A DNA stretch of 64,000 nucleotides from assembly GCF_900007165.1 (NCBI RefSeq), contig NZ_CYGY02000009.1, positions 104,943-168,942 on the forward strand, given 5' to 3'. Of this stretch, positions 53,236-61,711 are shown in pieces. The notes beneath the pieces were generated by a model, which did not search any database, was not told the origin of the DNA, and saw only the letters and a list, made by a program, of their open reading frames with translations. Position 1 is the first letter of the stretch; each line of letters starts with the position of its first letter. The stretch is from Paraburkholderia piptadeniae (GTDB lineage Bacteria; Pseudomonadota; Gammaproteobacteria; Burkholderiales; Burkholderiaceae). Both the position numbers and the translations under genes were made by a program.

Positions 53236-54272
53236 AAGACATCACGATCGTGATATGCAGCTACAACTATGAACGGTTTCTGCGGGAAGCCATCGACTCG
53301 GCATTGGCCCAGGAGCCCGACAGGACACATGTCGTCGTCATCGACGACGGTTCGACGGACGGATCGCGCGCAATCATCGAAAGCTATGGAGACCGCATCG
53401 CGTCCGTGATGAAGGAAAACGGCGGTCAGGCAAGCGCGTATAACCTCGGGCTCGAGCTCGCCGACACGGAGTACATCCTTTACCTCGACTCCGACGATGT
53501 CTTGTATGAAGGCGCAATCGCCCGGGTTCTCGATGCGTTCGAGAGCGGGCAGTATGCGAAGGTGCAGTTCCGGTTGAGCGTGATCGATGGCGAGAGCGTG
53601 CGGACGGGCGCACACGTGCCGAACTCGACGCCGCCTGCCGGGTGTGGGCAATTGTTGCGGCGCGGGTGGCTCTATCCATCTCCGCCGGCGTCGGGCAACG
53701 TGTACCGGGTCAGTGCGCTCAGGCGAATCCTTCCGCTGCCGAAAGCGAAAGGGCGTGGCATCGCCGCGGACTTCTTCGCGATCTACGGCATCGCCTTGCT
53801 CGGCGACGTGATGGCGATCGATGAGGAACTCGGCGGTTACCGTGTCCATGGTCCGAAACCCGAGTCAAAGCAAGGAACGGATCGACAGGTTGGGTTGTCG
53901 ATCGCCAACTGCCAGGACGTCAATGAAGTGGTGAATGCGTTCCCGCACCGCTGGGCCGCACTGCGTCAACTGGTCAATGAGCGGCTGGGAGAAGAGCTTC
54001 CTGAGCGCGGGCTCGACTTCTCGTATGAGAAAGCGCATCTGTGCATGCGCGTCTACAATGCGCCGCTCTGGAAGCGTTGGAAATGGGTCCTGTTTGAATC
54101 AGGGCAGTATTTCCGATCGATCGTCGCGAATCCTTTCTGGAGCGTCCGCAAGAAGATTTCGGCGATCGCGCTGACGTTCGCATGCCTCGTGCCGTTGCGC
54201 CGTATCAGCGATCTGGCGGTGCTGTATATAGCGAATCCGCTTGCGCGCCAGGCGCATGCGCGCCGCTCATGA
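53232..54272 (+). CDS. Glycosyltransferase family 2
   Basis: A 346-residue GT-A enzyme: N-terminal DITIVICSYNYERFLREAID, nucleotide-binding VVVIDDGSTDGS, and the metal-binding DxD-type segment LYLDSDDVLYEG. A C-terminal extension of about 120 residues may contact the membrane. It transfers a sugar to the growing lipid-linked repeat unit; the donor is unknown. The GTG start overlaps the Wzc stop by 4 bases. Confidence 0.88.
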   Translation: MKDITIVICSYNYERFLREAIDSALAQEPDRTHVVVIDDGSTDGSRAIIESYGDRIASVMKENGGQASAYNLGLELADTEYILYLDSDDVLYEGAIARVLDAFESGQYAKVQFRLSVIDGESVRTGAHVPNSTPPAGCGQLLRRGWLYPSPPASGNVYRVSALRRILPLPKAKGRGIAADFFAIYGIALLGDVMAIDEELGGYRVHGPKPESKQGTDRQVGLSIANCQDVNEVVNAFPHRWAALRQLVNERLGEELPERGLDFSYEKAHLCMRVYNAPLWKRWKWVLFESGQYFRSIVANPFWSVRKKISAIALTFACLVPLRRISDLAVLYIANPLARQAHARRS

Positions 54273-54288
54273 GACGGGGGCGCTGCGC

Positions 54289-55389
54289 ATGACCTCGTCG
54301 GCGACCAGGCGACTGGTGATCAACGGTCGATTTCTCGGACGTCCGGCCACCGGGGTGGACCGCTTTGCGTTCGAGACGGTAAGGGCCATCGATGCACTAC
54401 TGAGTGCGGAAGATCGCATCGTGGCCGGCTTGAAGGTGGAGCTCGTCGCACCGGCTCACGCCGGGCGCTCGCACAGCCCTTTCGCTCACATTCCGCTCAG
54501 AACGGCCGGACACGGCCGGGGCACGTGCTGGGAACAACTGAGCTTGCCGTTCGTTGCGAACGGCTCGCTGTTGCTCAACCTTTGCAATTCGGGACCCATT
54601 GTGTACCGGCGACAGGTGACGGTGCTGCATGATGCCGCGCCCGTGCGTGTTCCTCAGAGCTACAGCCGCGCGTTTTCGGCGTGGTATCGCTGCATGGCGC
54701 CCACGATCGGACGGGTTGCGCGCCGCATCGTCACGGTGTCGGAATTTGCCCGGACCGAGCTATGCGAAGCCTATGGCATTCAGGCCAGCAAGATCGGCGT
54801 CGTGTCGGAGAGCGGCGAACATATGCTGCGTGTACAGGCGGCCCGCAACCATCCCTGTCGCGGACAGAAGCGCCCTTATGTACTGGCCGTCGGCAGTCGC
54901 AACCAGCACAAGAACTTCAGGCTTGTCGCCGAGGCCGCAAGGCTGATGGTGGGCGCGCCATTCGACATCGTAGTGGTGGGAGGTTCCGACCCGCGCGTCT
55001 ATGGTGAAGAGCAGGACGCGCTGCCGTCGTTCGTCCGGCATCTCGGCTATGTCAGCGATGCGGATCTGGGCGCGCTATACCGCGATGCCGCGTGTTTCGT
55101 ATTCCCGTCACGCTACGAAGGTTTCGGACTGCCTCCCGTCGAAGCCATGGCGCTCGGATGCCCGGTTGTTGCTTCGCGCCTGCCTTCCACCGTCGAGGTT
55201 TGCGGCGACGCGGTGCTTTACTTTTCGCCGGATGATCCGCGCGAACTCGCAGAAGTGCTGCATCGTGTCACATCTGATTCGGCGTTGCGCGAACGCATGC
55301 GCAAGAACGGGTACGCCCGGTCTGCTCAATTAACGTGGCGTGCGACGGCCGTCAGACTGCTCGAAGAGGTATTGCCATGGCTCAACTAG
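54289..55389 (+). CDS. Glycosyltransferase family 4 (GT-B)
   Basis: A 366-residue GT-B enzyme. It starts RRLVINGRFLGRPATGVDRF, with an acceptor-side motif seen in mannosyl/rhamnosyl transferases, and the donor domain contains LAVGSRNQHKNFRLVAEAA and PSRYEGFGLPPVEAMALGCP, with the E-x7-E pair. ATG 54289 is preceded by a G-rich site; the frame extends upstream into the previous gene. The stop overlaps the next start by 13 bases, so expression is coupled. Confidence 0.88.
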   Translation: MTSSATRRLVINGRFLGRPATGVDRFAFETVRAIDALLSAEDRIVAGLKVELVAPAHAGRSHSPFAHIPLRTAGHGRGTCWEQLSLPFVANGSLLLNLCNSGPIVYRRQVTVLHDAAPVRVPQSYSRAFSAWYRCMAPTIGRVARRIVTVSEFARTELCEAYGIQASKIGVVSESGEHMLRVQAARNHPCRGQKRPYVLAVGSRNQHKNFRLVAEAARLMVGAPFDIVVVGGSDPRVYGEEQDALPSFVRHLGYVSDADLGALYRDAACFVFPSRYEGFGLPPVEAMALGCPVVASRLPSTVEVCGDAVLYFSPDDPRELAEVLHRVTSDSALRERMRKNGYARSAQLTWRATAVRLLEEVLPWLN

Positions 55390-56600
55390 CCAACAACGAG
55401 ACGGTTGCCGTTGATCCGCGGCGCTTCGGTCGCGTCGCGCTCGTGCACGACTGGCTCGTGAGTTACGCAGGTTCCGAGCGTGTCGTTGAGCAGATTCTCA
55501 AGCTTTGGCCCAACGCGGAACTGTTCAGCGTCGTCGATTTCTTTCCGGAAGTTCTTCGTTCCGATGTGCTTGGCGGCAAGCGCGCGACTACCTCGTTCAT
55601 TCAGAAGCTGCCGAGAGCACGCACTGCATTTCGTGCCTATTTGCCTCTGATGCCGCTCGCGGTAGAGCAGTTCGATCTCTCCGGATTCGACCTTGTGATT
55701 TCTTCCAGCCATGCAGTTGCCAAGGGCGTCATCACCAGCCCGAACCAGGTGCATGTCAGCTACGTGCATTCGCCCATTCGTTACGCCTGGGATCTGCAGC
55801 ATCAGTATCTTGCCGAGACACGCAAGCTGCGCGGGCCAAAAAGCTGGGCTGCAAGGGCCGTTCTGCATTACATGCGGATCTGGGACATGCGCACCGCAAA
55901 TGGCGTCGACGAATTCGTCGCCAATTCGGCGTTTATCGGGCGTCGCATCCGGAAGATTTACGGGTGCGCTGCACAGGTCGTGTATCCGCCTGTCGATGTA
56001 GAGCGTTTCGTGCCGGGCGGCCGCGATCGCGGGGATTTCTATCTGACGGCGTCGAGGATGGTGCCGTACAAGCGAATTCCACTCATTGTCGAGGCCTTCT
56101 CGAAGATGCCAGAGCGCCGTCTGATCGTGATAGGCGACGGTCCGGAGTTCGCGAGGGTGCGCGAGCTCGCAAGGCCGAACATCACGCTGCTTGGCTATCA
56201 GCCTTCGAACGTGCTGATCGACTACATGCAACGCGCGCGAGCGTTCGTATTTGCCGCCGAGGAGGACTTCGGGATTTCGGTCGTCGAGGCACAGGCCTGT
56301 GGGACGCCCGTGATCGCCTATGGGCGGGGCGGCGTGCTGGAGACAGTGATCGATTCCAGTGATCCACGTTTCGGCACAGGAGTGTTCTTTTACGAACAGA
56401 GCATCGAAGCGATCGTCGATACGATCAAGCGGTTCGAAGCTCGTGCGCCGTTCGACGAAGAGGTGTGCCGGCTGAATGCAGCCCGCTTTTCAGTGGCCCG
56501 GTTTCGACGGGACTTTGCTGGCGTCGTCGAGTGTGCAATGGGACGACATGCGGGTCTGCTCACGGACGACCAGCAGGCACTCGTGGAATCGCGCGAATAG
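55377..56600 (+). CDS. Glycosyltransferase family 4 (WbaZ-like)
   Basis: A 407-residue GT-B enzyme of the mannosyltransferase-like type. Signatures: VALVHDWLVSYAGSERVVEQ, SSSHAVAKGV, VSYVHSPIRYAWDLQHQYL, YLTASRMVPYKRIPLIVEAF and FAAEEDFGISVVEAQACGTP. ATG 55377 has GAAGAGGT upstream and overlaps the previous gene. The donor is probably GDP-mannose or a related hexose by family analogy; this is not proven. Confidence 0.88.
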   Translation: MAQLANNETVAVDPRRFGRVALVHDWLVSYAGSERVVEQILKLWPNAELFSVVDFFPEVLRSDVLGGKRATTSFIQKLPRARTAFRAYLPLMPLAVEQFDLSGFDLVISSSHAVAKGVITSPNQVHVSYVHSPIRYAWDLQHQYLAETRKLRGPKSWAARAVLHYMRIWDMRTANGVDEFVANSAFIGRRIRKIYGCAAQVVYPPVDVERFVPGGRDRGDFYLTASRMVPYKRIPLIVEAFSKMPERRLIVIGDGPEFARVRELARPNITLLGYQPSNVLIDYMQRARAFVFAAEEDFGISVVEAQACGTPVIAYGRGGVLETVIDSSDPRFGTGVFFYEQSIEAIVDTIKRFEARAPFDEEVCRLNAARFSVARFRRDFAGVVECAMGRHAGLLTDDQQALVESRE

Positions 56601-56617
56601 AACCTTTAAGGCCGGGG

Positions 56618-57544
56618 ATGACCATGCAGAGCTTTGTGATAGTTGCGACGCGAGGCCGAGCTGCGGAGACGGCCACATTGTTCGACTATCTTCTGGGCCA
56701 GGTTCGCCGTCCCGATGCCGTCTATGTGGTCGGTGCGGGAGAGGCGGACATAGCAGGGCTCGACACACATCCAATGTGCGATGCCTTGCCCGTGTTCCTG
56801 CTCATCTCGGAGACGGCGGGACTGACGGCACAGCGCAACTACGGCGTGAGCGCAATGCTGCGCGAGGTCGATCGGGCGAACGCCGGCAAGTCATGGTTCC
56901 TCACGTTCTTCGACGACGACTTTCGGCCGCATGCCGAGTGGCTGTCGAGCTGCGAGACGCTGTTGTCGCAAGACCCGGACGTGGTCGGCGTGACAGGTCA
57001 GATTCTCGCGGACGGCGTGAAAACAGCGGGTGTTTGCGAGGCCGACGCGCGCAGGTATTTGAGTGGGGCCCTGGCGCCGCGTGAGCATTGGGCGTCGGGC
57101 ACGGAGCGCAGGGAAATCTCCTCGGCTTACGGCTGCAACATGGCATTCGTCGATCGCGTCGCACGCGTATGCCGGTTCGAAGAAGCGTTGCCGCTATATG
57201 GATGGCAGGAGGACCAGGATTACACCTCGCAGGCGCAGCGTTTCGGCAAGTTCGTCTACGAGCCGGCGTGCCGCGGCGTGCATCTCGGCATAAAGAAGGG
57301 GCGCATTTCAGGGGTGCGTCTTGGCTATTCGCAGATCGCCAATCCCGTCTTTCTCGTGAAGAAGAACACGATGGCGCGCAAGACAGCGTGTGTATTCATT
57401 AGCCGTCACATCCTGTCGAATCTGTTTCATAGCTTGCGTCGCGATCCTCTCTTCGACTATCGCGGGCGTCTCTGGGGAAACCTGCTGGCCTTTGCGGACC
57501 TTCTGGCGGGTACGAGTCACCCGCAACGCATTCTGAAGATGTGA
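56618..57544 (+). CDS. Glycosyltransferase family 2
   Basis: A 308-residue GT-A-like protein starting FVIVATRGRAAETATLFDYL, with an acidic metal-binding segment FLTFFDDDFRPHAEW and a later YGWQEDQDYTSQAQRFG, which resembles the catalytic-base region of GT2 enzymes. ATG 56618 and ATG 56624 are both possible; a G-rich site precedes them. It follows the previous gene by 17 bases in the same operon-like run. Confidence 0.82.
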   Translation: MTMQSFVIVATRGRAAETATLFDYLLGQVRRPDAVYVVGAGEADIAGLDTHPMCDALPVFLLISETAGLTAQRNYGVSAMLREVDRANAGKSWFLTFFDDDFRPHAEWLSSCETLLSQDPDVVGVTGQILADGVKTAGVCEADARRYLSGALAPREHWASGTERREISSAYGCNMAFVDRVARVCRFEEALPLYGWQEDQDYTSQAQRFGKFVYEPACRGVHLGIKKGRISGVRLGYSQIANPVFLVKKNTMARKTACVFISRHILSNLFHSLRRDPLFDYRGRLWGNLLAFADLLAGTSHPQRILKM

Positions 57545-57674
57545 CGAAAGCGATGAGCATCGGGCCGTCGATGGCAAGCAGTGGCGAGCCGCGTAGCGAA
57601 AGTGTAGTTGAGGGGCGCGTCATTTCTCTTTGGGATGAGCGTTGCCTGGCCAAACCGGATGGAGCGAGAAGATC

Positions 57675-58820
57675 ATGATGAACGATATGAAGGCTGCCGT
57701 CGTGCCAGTAGCGCAACCGTACCTCCCGCCGCTTGCCGAGTTCATGCCATATCTCGAGCAGATCTGGTTGAACCGTTGGGTGACGAACGGCGGCCCGTTT
57801 CATCGCCAGCTGGAAGACGCGCTGTGTGAGCATTTAGGCGTCGAGCATCTGTGCCTGTTCTCGAACGGCACGATTGCGCTCATAACCGCGTTGCAGGCGC
57901 TCAACATCACGGGTGAAGTGATCACCACGCCTTATTCTTTCGTTGCCACGACGCATGCAATCCACTGGAATGGCGCAAAGCCTGTATTCGTCGATATCGA
58001 TCCCGTGAGCATGAACCTCGATCCGTCCAGGATCGAAGCCGCGATTACACCGCAAACGCGTGCCATCTTGCCCGTGCATGTGTATGGCAATCCGTGCGAA
58101 GTCGAGAAAATCGAAAAGATCGCCGATACCTATGGCTTGCACGTCATTTACGATGCCGCGCACGCGTTTGGCGTGCGCAGGAACGGCCGATCGATTCTGA
58201 GTTTCGGCGACATGTCGGTGCTCAGCTTCCACGGCACCAAGATATTTCACACATTCGAAGGCGGAGCGATCATCTGCCGGGATGCGGAAATGAAGCGTCG
58301 CATCGACCGGCTGAAGAACTTCGGTATCGAAGACGAAGTGACCGTCGTCGCCCCCGGCCTGAACGGAAAGATGAATGAAGTGCAGGCGGCATTCGGCCTG
58401 CTCCAGCTGAGGCACGTGGAACGCGCTCAAGAGGCGCGCGCGGGCGTCGATCGGCGATACCGGGAAGCACTTGGCGAAATACGCGGGCTGCGCCTTCTTG
58501 AGATCGACGCGATCAATACCCGCAATTTTGCGTACTTCCCAATACTGGTCACGCCCGAATTTCCGCTCAGTCGGGATGCCCTGTATGAAGAACTGCGTGC
58601 GAGCCAGATTGCGGTGCGAAAGTACTTTTATCCATTGATAAGCGAGTTCGTCGACTATCGCGGTCTGCCTTCGGCGAATCGGGACAATCTGCCTGTGGCG
58701 TGCACCATTGCAGATCAGGTTTTGTGCTTGCCGATTTTCTCGATGCTCGAAGCACAAGTGCAGGAGCGTATCGTCGATATCATCGTGGCGCTCGCGGGTG
58801 CCGCGACGTTGCGAGCCTGA
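57675..58820 (+). CDS. DegT/DnrJ/EryC1/StrS sugar aminotransferase
   Basis: A 381-residue PLP enzyme. The pyridoxal lysine lies in SFHGTKIFHTFEGG; other signatures are SNGTIALITALQAL, TPYSFVATTHAIHWNGAKPV, VIYDAAHAFGV and GKMNEVQAAFGLLQL. Enzymes of this group aminate keto-sugar nucleotides, for example dTDP-3-keto-6-deoxyhexoses. It suggests that the polymer contains an amino-deoxy sugar, although no matching dehydratase, isomerase or N-acyltransferase is in the window. ATG 57675 (or 57678) is preceded by GGAGCGAG. Confidence 0.88.
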   Translation: MMNDMKAAVVPVAQPYLPPLAEFMPYLEQIWLNRWVTNGGPFHRQLEDALCEHLGVEHLCLFSNGTIALITALQALNITGEVITTPYSFVATTHAIHWNGAKPVFVDIDPVSMNLDPSRIEAAITPQTRAILPVHVYGNPCEVEKIEKIADTYGLHVIYDAAHAFGVRRNGRSILSFGDMSVLSFHGTKIFHTFEGGAIICRDAEMKRRIDRLKNFGIEDEVTVVAPGLNGKMNEVQAAFGLLQLRHVERAQEARAGVDRRYREALGEIRGLRLLEIDAINTRNFAYFPILVTPEFPLSRDALYEELRASQIAVRKYFYPLISEFVDYRGLPSANRDNLPVACTIADQVLCLPIFSMLEAQVQERIVDIIVALAGAATLRA

Positions 58821-58846
58821 CGTTCATCGCCACGGCGTGCCTGCAC

Positions 58847-59950
58847 ATGTCCACGATGGAGCCCATGCGGGACGGCGAGACGGCCGGCACGAGCATGCCG
58901 GCAAGGGGGCGGCGCATCCTGCTCTCGCCGTTCACGAACACGACGAACGCCTATATCGATCTATTAAAGGAGTTGCTGGTCGATATCGGCTACGACGTGC
59001 AGCCTCTCTCGGCCAAAGGCATGCTGCGGGGCGGCTTCGTCGACCTGTTTCGTCCCTCCACCGTGCTCGTGTTTCACTGGATCGAGTTGCGCGCGTTCAC
59101 CAGTGGCGGCGGCAAGGTATCGCTCTCTCTCAGAGGGGTGCTCGTCTTTCTGTTCTATTGCCTGATCATGGCTGTCGGTCGGGCTCAGGTCGTTTATTTT
59201 GTTCACGACCATGCAGTCCATAACGCGCGCGGCAAGGTGCGGGAATTCTCAGTACGGTTGATGTCGCTCGTGCGCCGGCTCGCGGATCATCGCGTCGTGC
59301 ACGCCCCCGATTTCGAAGCGAAATATGAAGCGCGCTATCTTCCTCACCCGCTGTACTGGGACGCACCAGGGCGAACTTCGGCGCTGGCGTCGCGAAGGTG
59401 CGCCGCACCGTCTTTCGCGTTGCTGGGAACCATCGAGCCTTACAAGGATGTCGCGGCGCTTCTCCGGGTGTGGCCCGAGGAACAGGTGCTCGAAATCGCC
59501 GGAAGGGGCGATGCGACCTACATCGATACGTTGCGTACGATTGTGCGCGAGCGGGCAATGTCGAACACGGTCACGATCGACGCGCGTTTTCTGAGCAATG
59601 GCGAGTTCGAGGACAAGGTCTGTGCAGCCGATGTGCTCATTCTTCCCCACGCGGCGGATTCAATGCTGGTGAGCGGCGCTTTCTTCGAGGCTATCGGTCG
59701 GGTGCCTGTGCTGATCGCGCGCTCGGTGCCGTTCATGGTCTGGGCAGCGCAGCGATTCGAGAACGTATTCCTGTTCGACAGGATCGAGCAGGTGCCCGAT
59801 CTGGTTCGGGAGGTCGCGCAGAGATGGCCGGATCTCATGGAGGGGCGAGCGACACGACACCGGGTGATCGAGGCGTTCGGCTGGCAGGCATGCAGACGAT
59901 CCTACCGCGAGTTCTTCTGCGATGTCGTCGGCGCCCGGACAGACAGATGA
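58847..59950 (+). CDS. Putative glycosyltransferase (GT-B)
   Basis: A 367-residue protein resembling family 4 glycosyltransferases: RRILLSPFTNTTNAYIDLLK at the start, a mid-region hydrophobic helix (VLVFLFYCLIMAVG), then FALLGTIEPYKDVAALLRVW and LPHAADSMLVSGAFFEAIGR. The classical E-x7-E pair is not clear. The start is uncertain: ATG 58847, 58856 and 58865 are candidates. It follows the aminotransferase gene by 26 bases and is the last of the plus-strand run. Confidence 0.72.
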   Translation: MSTMEPMRDGETAGTSMPARGRRILLSPFTNTTNAYIDLLKELLVDIGYDVQPLSAKGMLRGGFVDLFRPSTVLVFHWIELRAFTSGGGKVSLSLRGVLVFLFYCLIMAVGRAQVVYFVHDHAVHNARGKVREFSVRLMSLVRRLADHRVVHAPDFEAKYEARYLPHPLYWDAPGRTSALASRRCAAPSFALLGTIEPYKDVAALLRVWPEEQVLEIAGRGDATYIDTLRTIVRERAMSNTVTIDARFLSNGEFEDKVCAADVLILPHAADSMLVSGAFFEAIGRVPVLIARSVPFMVWAAQRFENVFLFDRIEQVPDLVREVAQRWPDLMEGRATRHRVIEAFGWQACRRSYREFFCDVVGARTDR

Positions 59951-60095
59951 TGGCATGCCGTGAAGAGTCTGAGTCCGGTTCGGCTCACGGATGATCGCCG
60001 GTAAGCCGGCCACGCCGGGACGATCGGGCCGCGGCACCGGGTGCCGACACCGCACGGCGCCTCGCCAGCCACTTCTTCATGGCACCGGGTGGCGT

Positions 60096-61157
60096 TCAAT
60101 ATCCGCGCAGCCTGGTTCGCGTCGCGCTCGGCATGATATGACTCAGGCGCAAGACGCCGGCCAGCAGATCCTTGAGTGCGCTCTTTCGTCCCTTGGCCCA
60201 CACGTCGCCTGTCCGGTAGCCGCCGGAGGCGAAGATGCGCATGAACTGACGGAATCGGCGAACGATCGTGGCGCCGTTGTATAGCTCGACGCGCTCGCGG
60301 TAGAGACGCGCGAGCGCGCGATACTTTTCTGCGCCCGTCCGTGCGGCGCCTTCGTGCGGGCTCGAAGGCCACTTCGCAATCTCGTCCAGAATCGCGGCTC
60401 GCCGTTCGAAGGCAAGCGCGTGATTCTCCCAGCGAGGCAGGCACTCGAAGAGAAAATGGATGGCCTGCGATGCCTGTGATGCGCCGGCCCAGCTCGTCAA
60501 TGTTGCAGTCGACGCGTGCCGCCGGTATTGAGCGAGAGTCGCGTCGACGTAGACCAGTGCGCCGAAGACATTGGCGAGAAAGAAGAACCACTGGTCGTGG
60601 CCTTCGCGGTTGTATTCGTCATTCAGGTCGATGGAGCGATCCCAAAGGGCAGAAAATTGTAGGAGACGCCGATCGAAAACCAGCGTGAACCCCAGACTGT
60701 GCCGCATCGGGTCGATGCTCAGCGGCGGGTTGTAGGGCCTCGGGAGTGCATCCCTTGCGAGGGTATCGATGGGATTCAGGTCGCTGTCCGTTACGGTCGC
60801 GTTATGGCAGACCATGAGCGCGCCCGTCGACTCGAGTGCGCCTGCGCAGCGCTGGAGTTTGTCCGTCGACCATACGTCGTCCTGATCGCAGAACGCGATG
60901 ATGTCCGATCCGCACAGGCTAGCCGCGCGCATGAAATTGGCTCGATAGCCGAGTCGCTGCGCGTTCTCGTGGACACGCACGGGAAACGGCGCCGTGCGGG
61001 AGAACTCGGCAAGGATGAGCAGCGTGTCGTCGGTCGAGCCATCATCCGTGACGATCAGCTCCGCAGGCAAGCGCAGTTGCGACGCGATACTCTCCAGTTG
61101 CCCGCGCAGATACAGCGCACCGTTGTAGGTGGCCATTGCCACGGATACAGACTTCAT
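60096..61157 (-). CDS. Glycosyltransferase family 2
   Basis: A 353-residue GT-A enzyme with SVAMATYNGALYLRGQLESI, nucleotide-binding VTDDGSTDD, and the DxD-containing IAFCDQDDVW. The segment SLGFTLVFDRRLL and EGHDQWFFF fit rhamnosyltransferase-like GT2 proteins (WbbL/RfbN type). The start at 61157 is supported by GGAGG 8 bases upstream; 39 codons of open frame further upstream lack such a site. It is transcribed opposite to the main run. Confidence 0.88.
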   Translation of the reverse strand: MKSVSVAMATYNGALYLRGQLESIASQLRLPAELIVTDDGSTDDTLLILAEFSRTAPFPVRVHENAQRLGYRANFMRAASLCGSDIIAFCDQDDVWSTDKLQRCAGALESTGALMVCHNATVTDSDLNPIDTLARDALPRPYNPPLSIDPMRHSLGFTLVFDRRLLQFSALWDRSIDLNDEYNREGHDQWFFFLANVFGALVYVDATLAQYRRHASTATLTSWAGASQASQAIHFLFECLPRWENHALAFERRAAILDEIAKWPSSPHEGAARTGAEKYRALARLYRERVELYNGATIVRRFRQFMRIFASGGYRTGDVWAKGRKSALKDLLAGVLRLSHIMPSATRTRLRGY

Positions 61158-61711
61158 GACCCGACCTCCAGCGTTGGGGGAGATTTGCACAGCGTTACGC
61201 GCCACGTTCCTGTACGTCTCGCGCCCAGCCCGGCCGGCTGGCGTGCGAGCAACCCGTCGTAGTGTTTCTATCACGAATGAATGGCCCGACTATGTGGCGT
61301 AGCTCGCATCGCCGGGCAGAATCGGCCCATCGGGCGCCAGGGTCAGTCGGCGATCAGCGTGCATCAGTCGGTATGGCTCCGCGTGGCGGAGGCTGGCCTC
61401 TCTAGCAGAAGTGCTAACCCGCGCCTGATTCCTCACAGGCCGGACAGGCGGAGTCATATCTGCTTTCAGTTGCCATTCCGCAAGTTGACGTTTGTGCGGT
61501 GTCACACCGCCTTTTTGCTTACAGATGCGCCTCTGACCGTTCAGGACGGGCGAATGGCCAGGGTGGACGGAGCCGGCAACGCACTATTGACGTTATCTAA
61601 AGGGGGCGGCCGGGGGATGCCGATTCCCATGCGGCGCGACATGAAAAAATCAGAAACGGGCACAGGCCTGTGCCGGGACCACTCAACATAACGGGGCGGA
61701 TAGCTCGCAAC
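61158..61711. other. Divergent intergenic region
   Basis: This 554-base region lies between a minus-strand glycosyltransferase and the plus-strand acyltransferase. I see no supportable gene. It contains a small hairpin followed by a T run at 61496-61516, pointing along the plus strand, and should contain the two divergent promoters. Confidence 0.45.
61496..61516 (+). terminator. Leader hairpin with T run
   Basis: GCGGTG-TCA-CACCGC followed by CTTTTTG has intrinsic-terminator form, though the stem is only six base pairs. No plus-strand gene precedes it, so it could end a leader transcript before the acyltransferase gene. Confidence 0.45.

Noticed and set aside
61281..61691. 136-codon plus-strand frame before the acyltransferase gene
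   Set aside because: There is no ribosome site and no domain, the composition is irregular and it contains the T-run hairpin at 61496.
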